A stretch of DNA of 64,000 nt, from assembly GCF_010500245.1 (NCBI RefSeq), contig NZ_JAAGOX010000012.1:1-64000 (forward strand), given 5' to 3'. The notes beneath the pieces were generated by a model, which saw only the letters and a program-made list of their open reading frames with translations, was not told where the DNA came from and did not search any database. Each line of letters opens with the position of its first letter. Position 1 is the stretch's first letter. This document shows positions 50,667 through 58,632 of the stretch, piece after piece. The DNA is from Ruegeria sp. PrR005. GTDB lineage: Bacteria > Pseudomonadota > Alphaproteobacteria > Rhodobacterales > Rhodobacteraceae. The translations under genes and the position numbers were made by a program.

Positions 50667-51362
50667 TCAGACCGATACCGCCGCCAGCAAGTCGTCCCGC
50701 GCCACCTCGCCCGCACGACCCCGCAGGCAAACCTGCCCGCGCTTGAGCGCCACGAAACTGTCCCCCAGCCCATAGGCAAAGTCGAAGAACTGTTCGACCA
50801 GCACGATGGCCATGCCACCTTGGGCGCGCAGATGTGAAATGACCTCGCCTATCTGCTGGATGATGTTGGGCTGGATGCCTTCGGTCGGCTCGTCGAGCAG
50901 CAAGAGCTTTGGCCGCGTGATCAGCGCCCGCGCGATAGCCAGTTGCTGCTGTTGACCGCCCGACAGGTCGCCGCCGCGCCGGTTCTGCATCTGTTTGAGG
51001 ACCGGGAAGAGCTGGAACATCTCCCTGGGCACCTGCCAATCGGATCGCGGCAGGCAGCCGAACCCGGTTTCCAGGTTCTCGCGCACGGTGAGCAGCGGGA
51101 ATATCTCGCGCCCCTGCGGTACCAGTGCAACGCCCTTGCGCGCCATCACATGGGCAGGCAGCACGCCCAGCGCCTCGCCATCCAGCGTCACCTGCCCGCC
51201 CGAGCGCGGATGGGTGCCCGCAATCGCCTTGATCAGGCTGGTCTTGCCCACCCCGTTCGATCCCATCAGGCAGGTCACCTCGCCCGCGCGGGCCTCCATC
51301 GAGATACCGTCCAGAATGCGCGAATGGCCGTAATGCAGGGTGATATCGTCAAGTTTCAGCAT
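50667..51362 (-). CDS. urtE: urea ABC transporter ATP-binding protein UrtE
   Basis: 231 aa. Walker A is GSNGVGKTS near 35-43, the signature LSGGQQQQLAIAR near 135-147 and Walker B LLLLDEPTEG near 157-166. It is the LivF-type ATPase of the urea transporter and powers uptake with UrtD. It is the last urt gene, 3 bp after urtD. On the plus strand a small membrane gene ends immediately beside it. Confidence 0.95.
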   Translation of the reverse strand: MLKLDDITLHYGHSRILDGISMEARAGEVTCLMGSNGVGKTSLIKAIAGTHPRSGGQVTLDGEALGVLPAHVMARKGVALVPQGREIFPLLTVRENLETGFGCLPRSDWQVPREMFQLFPVLKQMQNRRGGDLSGGQQQQLAIARALITRPKLLLLDEPTEGIQPNIIQQIGEVISHLRAQGGMAIVLVEQFFDFAYGLGDSFVALKRGQVCLRGRAGEVARDDLLAAVSV

Positions 51363-51365
51363 CTG

Positions 51366-52106
51366 TCAGCGTCCCAGGTAAACGTCGATGACCCGCTTGT
51401 CGGCGGTCACGTGATCAAGGCTGCCCTCGGCCAGGACCGCGCCTTCGTGCAGGACGGTGACCTTGCAGTTCAGCCGGCGCACGAATTCCATGTCATGTTC
51501 CACCACCACGACGGCACGGGTCTTTGCCGCCTCGACCAGAATGGCGGTGGTGTGTTCACGTTCCTCGGGGGTCATGCCGGCGGCGGGTTCGTCGACCAGC
51601 AGCAGGCGAGGATCCTGCGCCAGCAGCATGCCGATCTCCAGCCATTGTTTCTGCCCATGCGACAGCTCGCCCGCCTTGCGCGGCAAATGGTCGGCAAGGC
51701 CAATTTCGGTGGCCAGTTCCCCGACCCGCGCAAGATCGGCCGCCTTGGGGCGATAGAACAGGACAGACCAGGGGCCGCGCGGACCTTGCAGGGCCATCAG
51801 CAGGTTTTCGTGCACGCTCTGATCCTCGAACACAGTGGGTTTCTGGAACTTGCGCCCGATACCCGCCCGGGCGATCTGCGCCTCGGACAGGCCCAAGAGC
51901 GACAAGCTGCGCTCGCCCCACAGCACCCGGCCCTCGTCGGGCCGGGTCTTGCCGGTGACGATGTCCATGAAGGTGGTCTTGCCCGCCCCGTTCGGCCCGA
52001 TCACCGCCCGCATTTCGGCCTGGCCGATGCGGAAGGACAGGTTGTTGATCGCCTTGAACCCGTCGAAACTGACCGAAACGCCGGAAACTTCGAGAAGTGT
52101 GCTCAT
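51366..52106 (-). CDS. urtD: urea ABC transporter ATP-binding protein UrtD
   Basis: 246 aa (ATG at 52106, AGGAGG seven bases upstream; the frame upstream belongs to urtC). Walker A GPNGAGKTT near 36-44, signature LSHGQKQWLEIG near 147-158 and Walker B LLLVDEPAAGM near 167-177. LivG-type partner of UrtE. It overlaps the urtC stop by 4 bp. The KPTVFEDQSVHENLLMAL block is typical for UrtD. Confidence 0.95.
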   Translation of the reverse strand: MSTLLEVSGVSVSFDGFKAINNLSFRIGQAEMRAVIGPNGAGKTTFMDIVTGKTRPDEGRVLWGERSLSLLGLSEAQIARAGIGRKFQKPTVFEDQSVHENLLMALQGPRGPWSVLFYRPKAADLARVGELATEIGLADHLPRKAGELSHGQKQWLEIGMLLAQDPRLLLVDEPAAGMTPEEREHTTAILVEAAKTRAVVVVEHDMEFVRRLNCKVTVLHEGAVLAEGSLDHVTADKRVIDVYLGR

Positions 52107-53332
52107 TCGGTGGCCTCCTGTTCGCGCAGGGCGCCTGCATCGGGGCCCAGATCGGCGCCGTGCCGGTCGGGAGGACGCCTGCCCTGCCAAAGGTCGAACA
52201 GCCCGCCGATGCCCGAGGGCGCAAAGAGTGTTACCAGCACGAAGGACAGGCCCAGAACGATGGTCCACCAGTCCACCCATTTGACCTCCAGCGGGCCCAG
52301 CACCAGATCGGGGATCTGTCCACCGGTGAACCACGAGGAGACGAGGCTGACAAAGGCGGCCCCGATCACCGCCCCGTAAAGCCGCCCGCGCCCGCCGATG
52401 GCGACCCAGACGGCGAGGTAGATCGAGGCGATGGGCGCGATCTCGGCCGGGTTCACGATACCCGCCTGCGGGTAATAGAGCGCGCCTGCGATCCCGGCGA
52501 TACAGGCGGTCAGGGTAAAGACGGCCAGCTTGTAGATCTCGACCGAGTAGCCGAGAAACCGCACCCGCGCCTCGTTGTCGCGAATGCCACGGATGACCGA
52601 GCCGAACTTGCCCGAGACGATCCAGGCGGCCAGCAGGTAACCCAGGCCCAGCGCCAGCGCCGAGGCCCAGAAGAACCACAGACTGACCACCGATTGCGGC
52701 GCCTCGACCCCAGGCAGGTTCTGCAATCCGGACAGGCCGTTGTTGCCGCGCAGCCCGCTGTCGTTCTGGAAGAGATAAAGCGCCAGTGCCAGTGTCATCG
52801 CCTGGGTCAGGATTGACAGGTAGACGCCGGTCACCCGGCTGCGGAACGCGAGCCAGCCAAAGACCAGCGCCAGCAGCCCCGGCACCAGCACCACCATGGC
52901 CAGTTGCAGGACCAGACTGTCGGCAAAGGCCCAGACCAGCGGGAAGTCAGAGGAGCCCACCACGCCGAAGATCTGGGTGCCGATGGCATCCACGATCTCC
53001 TGCTCGGTCGGTGGCAGCGCGCCTTGGGCCAGCGAGCCTTCGACGATGAGCCGGGTGCGCTCATACATCAGCCACATGCCGATCATGTAGCCGCCCAGTC
53101 CGAAAAAGGCGAAATGACCAAGGCTGAGAATGCCGCAATAGCCCCAGATCAGGTCCATCGCGACCGCGATAAGGCACAGGCACAGCGTCTTGCCCAGCGT
53201 CTTGACGAAGCTGGTGGAAATGAGACCGATCCCAAAACCTTCGGACAGGACGCTGACGCCCAGGGTGAACAGGGCAAGAAGCGCAAGAAAGGCCAGCACC
53301 GACGGGTGACGCGCGACAAAGCTGTTTCTCAT
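52103..53332 (-). CDS. urtC: urea ABC transporter permease UrtC
   Basis: 409 aa, about ten membrane helices of the LivM type. Family blocks are GILSLGHFAFFGLGGYMIGM near 70-90, GNNGLSGLQNLPGV near 200, and IAPIASIYLAVWVAIGGRGR near 296-315. It forms the inner-membrane channel with UrtB. It starts 4 bp after urtB and overlaps urtD by 4 bp. Confidence 0.95.
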   Translation of the reverse strand: MRNSFVARHPSVLAFLALLALFTLGVSVLSEGFGIGLISTSFVKTLGKTLCLCLIAVAMDLIWGYCGILSLGHFAFFGLGGYMIGMWLMYERTRLIVEGSLAQGALPPTEQEIVDAIGTQIFGVVGSSDFPLVWAFADSLVLQLAMVVLVPGLLALVFGWLAFRSRVTGVYLSILTQAMTLALALYLFQNDSGLRGNNGLSGLQNLPGVEAPQSVVSLWFFWASALALGLGYLLAAWIVSGKFGSVIRGIRDNEARVRFLGYSVEIYKLAVFTLTACIAGIAGALYYPQAGIVNPAEIAPIASIYLAVWVAIGGRGRLYGAVIGAAFVSLVSSWFTGGQIPDLVLGPLEVKWVDWWTIVLGLSFVLVTLFAPSGIGGLFDLWQGRRPPDRHGADLGPDAGALREQEATE

Positions 53333-53336
53333 GGCG

Positions 53337-55289
53337 TCAATCCCCCGCCGCGCGGCCCTTGAGGGCGATGATCCCCCGCGACCGGAACTGAATGAAGATG
53401 ATGATGAAAATGATCATGTAGGTCTGCGCGGCCAGCGTGTTCGACGGGTTGAACCACTCGATCCCCTTTTGCAGCGTGCCAATCATCGCGGCCCCGGCCA
53501 GCGTGCCCCAGATATTGCCGACACCGCCCACCACCACGGTCATGAAGCTTTGCACGATGTAATCGCTTCCGAGTTCCGATGTGACCTTGGCAAAGAGGCC
53601 GATGGCGACGCCCGCGATACCGGCGATGCCCGAGCCAAGGCCAAAGGTCAGCATGTTGATCCGGTCGGGGTTGATGCCCATCGACGCCGCCATGCGCGGG
53701 TTCTGCGTCACGGCGCGGGTTTCCAGACCCAGCCTGGTGCGCCGCATGATGAACAGAAAGAGACCCAGAAAGATGAGCGCGAGGACAAAGATGGCGACGC
53801 GGATATAGCTGATCGACACCACGTCGTTCAGCACCCAGGCGCCGTCCAGCCAGCCCGGCGCAGTCAGCGGGCGCGCTTGCGTGCCAAAGATGTTCTTGGC
53901 CAGCTGCTGCAAGGCGATCGAGATGCCGAAGGTCGCGAGCAGAGTTTCCAGCGGCCGGTTATAGAGATGTCGGATCACCAGCCGCTCCATCGCGACGCCT
54001 GCGGCAAAAGTGACGGCAAAGGCCAGGGGGATCGCCACAAGGATCGACAGGGTGTGATCGGCAATCACCTGCTGCACCATGTAGCCGGTATAGGCCCCCA
54101 TCATGATGAACTCGCCATGGGCCATGTTGATCACCCCCATGACGCCAAAGGTGATCGCCAGCCCGATGGCGGCCAGAAAATAGATCGAGGCCAGCGACAG
54201 TGCATCCAGCCCTAGGTCGATGGCCTGGTTCAGGCCAACACGCATCTCGATGGCGGTCAGCGCCTGTTCGGCGGCTTCGGTAACGGCGGCGGAGGGTTCG
54301 GAATAGACCTCGACGAACCGGTGCCGGGTCACCACCACCTCGGGCGCCTCGGCACTGGACCAGCGCGGCACCAGCCCCGCCTGCGCCAGTTGCACATAGA
54401 CCGCGTCGCGGGCCTCCTGGGTATCGAGGCGGTGGACTGGAACGCCGGCGACCTGACCATCGACCATGTTCGAGATCAACAGCGCCTTGCGGACCTCTGC
54501 ATCCGGGATCGGTTGGGCCTGTCCCGCGGCGATCAGCATGTCATAGGCGGCTGCCACGCCCAGCACGGGATCACCTGGTTCCACCTCGCGGCGGATGTTT
54601 GCGGTCGCGGGCAAGCCTTCGGCCAGCGCAATGCGGGTGACCAGCAGCGGATTGAGTGTCGCGCGCATGTCAACGCCAAGATCGCCCGACATCTCGTCTA
54701 TCGCGGCGATACGGGACGACTCGTCCGGATCGAAAGCGATGGTCAACAGGCGTTCCACCCGCATCTTGCGGGCTTTCAGCGCCGGTTCGGTCTCGGTCCG
54801 GACCGACGCGCGCAAAGGCGCCAGCAATTCGGCGCCGGGGCTGCGCTGGATCGCATCCAGCGACTCGGCGCGGCGGTTGGGATCGGGGTCTGACAATTGA
54901 AACTGCACCAGCGCGGTGCCGATCATCGCCCGCACGCCACTGTTCGGCTTGATCTGCTCCAGCCTGTCGCGACTCGCTGTCCCAAGGCTCTGGCCGGTAT
55001 CGAAATCGAAAAGCTCGACCTGACGGGCGGGTTTCTCTGTCCCGCGGAAGAACAGACCATCAGCCGCGCGCTGCCACATCTCCTTGGCGGCCCAGACCTG
55101 AAGCACCTCCTGCGCCTGCGGTAACCCGCTGGCGGCGATTGCGTCGATGGCAGCGCTGATCGACTTGCGCGAGCCCTTCTCGATCGTTTCGCGATGGGCC
55201 TGGAGCACGCTTTGTACCGTGGTGTCTTGCGCCATGGCCTGCGCGCAGAACAGCAGCAGCGCCGCCAGCGCGATTATCAGTCTTGTCAT
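53337..55289 (-). CDS. urtB: urea ABC transporter permease UrtB with long extracytoplasmic N-terminus
   Basis: 650 aa. A signal-like N-terminus (IIALAALLLFCAQAMAQ) is followed by a 330-residue soluble domain with helical-repeat character (NRRAESLDAIQRSPGAELL). The LivH-type permease starts near residue 360 (LASIYFLAAIGLAITFGVMG, then MAHGEFIMMGAYTGYMVQ). Long UrtB proteins of this kind are known in proteobacteria; the extra domain probably lies in the periplasm. It may contact UrtA. A strong hairpin in the 57-bp gap to urtA may lower its expression relative to the binding protein. Confidence 0.95.
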   Translation of the reverse strand: MTRLIIALAALLLFCAQAMAQDTTVQSVLQAHRETIEKGSRKSISAAIDAIAASGLPQAQEVLQVWAAKEMWQRAADGLFFRGTEKPARQVELFDFDTGQSLGTASRDRLEQIKPNSGVRAMIGTALVQFQLSDPDPNRRAESLDAIQRSPGAELLAPLRASVRTETEPALKARKMRVERLLTIAFDPDESSRIAAIDEMSGDLGVDMRATLNPLLVTRIALAEGLPATANIRREVEPGDPVLGVAAAYDMLIAAGQAQPIPDAEVRKALLISNMVDGQVAGVPVHRLDTQEARDAVYVQLAQAGLVPRWSSAEAPEVVVTRHRFVEVYSEPSAAVTEAAEQALTAIEMRVGLNQAIDLGLDALSLASIYFLAAIGLAITFGVMGVINMAHGEFIMMGAYTGYMVQQVIADHTLSILVAIPLAFAVTFAAGVAMERLVIRHLYNRPLETLLATFGISIALQQLAKNIFGTQARPLTAPGWLDGAWVLNDVVSISYIRVAIFVLALIFLGLFLFIMRRTRLGLETRAVTQNPRMAASMGINPDRINMLTFGLGSGIAGIAGVAIGLFAKVTSELGSDYIVQSFMTVVVGGVGNIWGTLAGAAMIGTLQKGIEWFNPSNTLAAQTYMIIFIIIFIQFRSRGIIALKGRAAGD

Positions 55290-55312
55290 GTCATGATTTC
55301 CGCCTGTGGATC

Positions 55313-55335
55313 GGAAGGGGCGAAACGCCCCTTCC
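55313..55335 (-). promoter_or_regulatory. intercistronic hairpin between urtA and urtB
   Basis: GGAAGGGGCG and CGCCCCTTCC form a perfect 10-bp stem with loop AAA (TTT on the minus strand), 11 bp after the urtA stop. There is no T-tract. It probably protects the 3' end of urtA mRNA or attenuates urtBCDE, so that the binding protein is made in excess. Confidence 0.75.
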
Positions 55336-55346
55336 CCGCTGTCTGG

Positions 55347-56627
55347 TCAGTAGTTGGACAGCGTCTGCACGCAGGTCTTGGTCTGGGTGTTGTACATGCC
55401 ACAGCCCAGATCCTTCCAATCCGACATCAGCACGGCGGATTCCGGCAGGAAGTCTGTCCAGGCGTCGCCCGGCACTTCGGAGGTCTGGCTGATGATGTCG
55501 AACTGGCCATCGGCCTGGATCTCGCCGATCAGCACCGGCTTGGCCAGATGGTGGTTCGGCAGCATGACGGCGGTGCCGCCGGTCAGGTTCGGAAACTCCT
55601 GCCCGTACATTGCCGCGCGCACGGCATCCACATCGGTGGAGCTTGCGGCGGTGGCCGCGTTCACCCACATGTTGAAGCCGATGTAATGCGCCTCCATCGG
55701 GTCGTTGGTCACCCGGTCCTCGCCCATCCTGGCCTTCCAGGCCTTGACGAATTCGGCATTGATCTCGGTATCGGCCGACTGGAAATAGTTCCAGGCTGCG
55801 AGATGCCCGACGAGGTTGGTGGTGTCGAGGCCCGAGAGCTCCTCTTCGCCCACCGAGAAGGCCACAACCGGGATGTCATCCGCCGAAACGCCGGCCGCCG
55901 CCAGTTCCTTGTAAAACCCGATATTGGCGTCGCCGTTGATGGTCGAGATCACGCCCACCTTCTTGCCGTCCGCGCCAAGGGCGACCACATCGGCCACGAT
56001 CTTGGACCAGTCGGAATGGCCAAAGGGCGTGTAGTTCACAAAGATATCGGAATCTGCGATCCCCTTCTGCTTGAGATAGGATTCAAGGATGTTGTTGGTG
56101 GTACGGGGATAGACATAGTCGGTGCCCAGCAGCGCGAATTTCTCGACACCCAATTCCTCGAGGAAATAATCGGTCGCCGGGATCGCCTGTTGGTTCGGTG
56201 CTGCCCCGGTATAGAACACGTTTTTCGAGCTTTCCTCGCCCTCGTACTGGACCGGGTAGAACAGCAGACCGTTCAGTTCCTCGATCACCGGCAGAACGGA
56301 CTTGCGGCTGACGCTGGTCCAGTTGCCGAAAATCACATCCACATCATGCACGGTCAGCAGCTCGCGCGCCTTTTCGGCAAAGAGCGGCCAGTCCGAGGCC
56401 GGGTCGACCACCACCGCTTCAAGCTCGCAGCCCAGCAACCCGCCCTTGGCATTCTGCTGCTCGATCAGCATCAGCATGGTGTCCTTCAGCGTCGTTTCCG
56501 AAATCGCCATGGTCCCGGACAGCGAATGCAGCACGCCGACCTTGATCGGGCAGTCGGCCGCCAGGGCCGGGGCGCCAAATGCGGCGAGCAGTGCGGCAGT
56601 TGCGAGAGTGGATTTCAGGTGAGTCAT
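55347..56627 (-). CDS. urtA: urea ABC transporter substrate-binding protein UrtA
   Basis: 426 aa. ATG at 56627 with AGGAG upstream. A signal peptide (TLATAALLAAFGAPALAA) exports it to the periplasm. UrtA/AmiC-type features are KVGVLHSLSGTMAISETTLK, IFGNWTSVSRKSVLPVIEEL, PNQQAIPATDYFLEE and the C-terminal NHHLAKPVLIGEIQADGQF. It binds urea and hands it to UrtBC. It is the first gene of urtABCDE and is divergent from the urease genes. Nitrogen-limitation control is expected. Confidence 0.96.
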   Translation of the reverse strand: MTHLKSTLATAALLAAFGAPALAADCPIKVGVLHSLSGTMAISETTLKDTMLMLIEQQNAKGGLLGCELEAVVVDPASDWPLFAEKARELLTVHDVDVIFGNWTSVSRKSVLPVIEELNGLLFYPVQYEGEESSKNVFYTGAAPNQQAIPATDYFLEELGVEKFALLGTDYVYPRTTNNILESYLKQKGIADSDIFVNYTPFGHSDWSKIVADVVALGADGKKVGVISTINGDANIGFYKELAAAGVSADDIPVVAFSVGEEELSGLDTTNLVGHLAAWNYFQSADTEINAEFVKAWKARMGEDRVTNDPMEAHYIGFNMWVNAATAASSTDVDAVRAAMYGQEFPNLTGGTAVMLPNHHLAKPVLIGEIQADGQFDIISQTSEVPGDAWTDFLPESAVLMSDWKDLGCGMYNTQTKTCVQTLSNY

Positions 56628-57010
56628 GTGTGTCTCCTCGCAGGGGCGCGCATCCAGGCCTTGCCGAAAAGGGCAAATCGACCTAGGTGACCCCTGCAAC
56701 AAATTGTTGCACCCGTGTGGCGGCCGGTCAGAGCTCCAATTCGTCTGGTCGCCACACACCCGTTTGCGGCGCGGCCTTTTGCGCCTTGGGTGGCTCATCG
56801 GTTCTGCATCGCAGCATGAATCGCAACATTGGGATGTAGCTTTCCCGCCACCCCAAAGCCGGATGCCGGATTTTTAGGCCAACGCCACGCAATTCGCTCA
56901 ATTTCCGTGCAAATCCAGCGGTTAGCCAATGCAAAACAGCCTGCATCCCTGACACGTGGCCGACACTGTGCTGTCTCTTTGAGCAAAGGACGCCGCAGAC
57001 GGAGGCCAAG
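56628..57010. other. divergent control region between urt and ure operons
   Basis: 383 bases without a gene; open frames on either strand (56728-57216 minus, 56829-57344 plus) have no family match. It should hold the promoters of urtABCDE and of ureD. Besides the 17-bp palindrome described separately there are the inverted arms GCAGGGG (56640-56646) and CCCCTGC (56691-56697). No clear sigma-54 -24/-12 element was identified by eye. Confidence 0.5.
56695..56711. promoter_or_regulatory. 17-bp perfect palindrome upstream of urtA
   Basis: TGCAACAAATTGTTGCA, perfectly symmetrical about its central A. The half-site spacing TGCA(A/C)C-N5-G(G/T)TGCA is like NtrC sites, which would fit nitrogen control, but the match is not exact. 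It lies about 70 bp upstream of the urtA start codon. Confidence 0.65.
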
Positions 57011-57013
57011 ATT
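57001..57013 (+). promoter_or_regulatory. ribosome binding site and ATT start of ureD
   Basis: GGAGG at 57001-57005, five-base spacer CCAAG, then ATT at 57011-57013. This is the best Shine-Dalgarno near the ureD N-terminus, and no ATG, GTG or TTG lies in frame between about 56880 and 57088. Confidence 0.65.
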
Positions 57014-57850
57014 ACCGCAGCGCAGCACATACATCCCGACCGCTCCGGCGATGCGCAGCCCCGCGCGATCGGGCAGGCCTTTCTGTCGGTGCGGACACGC
57101 ACGGGGCGCAGCGAGCTGGAGGGCCTGCGCCAGTCCGGCTCGCTCAAGCTGCTGTTCCCGAGGCGCGACAACAGCGCCGTGCAGGCGGTTCTGGTCAATA
57201 CGGCGGGGGGCGTCACCGGCGGCGACCGGTTTTCCCTGCGCGCCGAGATCAGAAAGGGCGCCGCCGCGACCCTTACGACCCAGGCGGCCGAACGGGCCTA
57301 CCGCGCCCAGGGTACTGCGCCGGGCCGGATCGACACGCGCCTGACCCTGGCCGAGCGCGCGCATCTCAACTGGCTGCCGCAAGAAACCATCCTGTTCGAC
57401 GGCTGCGCGATCCGGCGGAACCTGCGGATCGACATGGCCGGGGATGCCCGCCTGCTGATGGTGGAATCGCTGGTTTTCGGCCGCGCGGCGATGGGCGAGA
57501 CCCTGACCGGGGCGCAGTTCAGCGACCGGATCGAGATCCGGCGCGGTGGCAGGATCGCGCATCTTGATGTGCTCCACTTTGGCGGAAATGTCGCCGATCA
57601 TCTGGCCCGGCCGCACGTGGCCGTAGGTGCCGGGGCGATGGCCAGCCTCGTGCTGATTGGGCCCGATGCCGCCGCGCATCTGGCGCCGGTGCGGGCCGCG
57701 CTGCCCGCCACGGGCGGTGCCAGCCTTGTTGGTGAAGACATGCTGCTGATGCGCCTGCTGGCCCCGGACAGCTTCCTGCTACGCCGCACGCTGGTTCCGA
57801 TCCTCAACCGCCTGATCCACAACGCCCTGCCAAGACCCTGGATGATCTGA
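57011..57850 (+). CDS. ureD: urease accessory protein UreD, probable ATT start
   Basis: 279 aa if translation starts at the rare codon ATT. The first conventional in-frame start, GTG at 57089, would cut off the family N-terminus ([13 protein letters not shown]) and has no ribosome site. UreD features are [41 protein letters not shown] and [11 protein letters not shown]. UreD (UreH) is the scaffold that binds apo-urease with UreF and UreG for nickel loading. 279 aa is the normal family length. It is followed 1 bp later by ureA. Confidence 0.88.
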   Translation: MTAAQHIHPDRSGDAQPRAIGQAFLSVRTRTGRSELEGLRQSGSLKLLFPRRDNSAVQAVLVNTAGGVTGGDRFSLRAEIRKGAAATLTTQAAERAYRAQGTAPGRIDTRLTLAERAHLNWLPQETILFDGCAIRRNLRIDMAGDARLLMVESLVFGRAAMGETLTGAQFSDRIEIRRGGRIAHLDVLHFGGNVADHLARPHVAVGAGAMASLVLIGPDAAAHLAPVRAALPATGGASLVGEDMLLMRLLAPDSFLLRRTLVPILNRLIHNALPRPWMI

Positions 57851-57851
57851 C

Positions 57852-58154
57852 ATGCAACTGACCCCGCGCGAAAAAGACAAACTGCTGATCGCCATGGCGG
57901 CAGAGGTGGCGCGCCGCCGCCTCGCGCGCGGCGTCAAGCTCAACTATCCCGAAGCCATCGCCCTGATCACCGATGCGGTGGTCGAAGGCGCCCGCGACGG
58001 GCGCTCGGTTGCCGACATGATGGAAGCGGGCGCCCAGGTGGTGCGCCGCGCCCAATGCATGGAGGGCGTGCCCGAAATGATCCCCGAGGTGCAGGTCGAG
58101 GCCACGTTTCCCGATGGCACCAAGCTTGTCACCGTTCACGAACCCATCCGCTGA
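57852..58154 (+). CDS. ureA: urease gamma subunit
   Basis: 100 aa, the standard length. Features: [20 protein letters not shown] at the start, [10 protein letters not shown] and [20 protein letters not shown] at the end. It is the smallest structural subunit of the UreABC trimer of trimers. It starts 1 bp after ureD. The next reading frame is a small membrane protein, not ureB directly. Confidence 0.97.
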   Translation: MQLTPREKDKLLIAMAAEVARRRLARGVKLNYPEAIALITDAVVEGARDGRSVADMMEAGAQVVRRAQCMEGVPEMIPEVQVEATFPDGTKLVTVHEPIR

Positions 58155-58165
58155 GGAGACCCCAG

Positions 58166-58330
58166 ATGAAGACCATGCTTTTCCTGCCGCTGACCCTGAT
58201 CGCCGCCCCTGCCTGGGCACATGATGGCTTCCACCTGCATCCGCACGGTTCCGGCGACTGGCTCGCCGTGTCGCTGGGCCTGATCGCATGTGGCCTGGCC
58301 CTTCTGGCCTGGCTGAAAGCCAACAGATGA
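58166..58330 (+). CDS. 54-aa His-rich exported/membrane protein inside the urease operon
   Basis: ATG at 58166 has GAGGAG seven bases upstream. The product has a signal peptide or first helix ([15 protein letters not shown]), then a His-rich segment [14 protein letters not shown] with four His in eleven residues, and a second helix ([20 protein letters not shown]). Its TGA overlaps the ATG of ureB (ATGA), so it is coupled to urease synthesis. No named family. The His cluster suggests a nickel-binding or nickel-delivery role at the membrane; that is inference. Confidence 0.8.
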   Translation: MKTMLFLPLTLIAAPAWAHDGFHLHPHGSGDWLAVSLGLIACGLALLAWLKANR

Positions 58331-58632
58331 TCCCGGGCGAGGTAATCCCGGCCCCCGGCGACATCGAACTGAACACCGGCAGGACCGCGACCATCCTGAT
58401 GGTCGCCAACACCGGTGACCGTCCGGTTCAAGTCGGGTCGCATTATCACTTTGCCGAAACCAACCCGGCGCTGGATTTCGATCGTGCAGCGGCGCGGGGC
58501 ATGCGGCTGGATATCGCTGCGGGCACTGCCGTGCGGTTCGAACCGGGTCAGCGCCGCGAGGTGCAGCTGATCCCCGTGTCCGGGAACCGCCGCATCTTCG
58601 GCTTCAACTGTCGGATCATGGGAGATCTCTGA
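58327..58632 (+). CDS. ureB: urease beta subunit
   Basis: 101 aa, normal length. Features: [19 protein letters not shown], then [20 protein letters not shown] and [20 protein letters not shown]. It forms the middle subunit of the urease core. It overlaps the small His-rich gene by 4 bp and ureC by 1 bp (TGATG). Confidence 0.97.
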   Translation: MIPGEVIPAPGDIELNTGRTATILMVANTGDRPVQVGSHYHFAETNPALDFDRAAARGMRLDIAAGTAVRFEPGQRREVQLIPVSGNRRIFGFNCRIMGDL

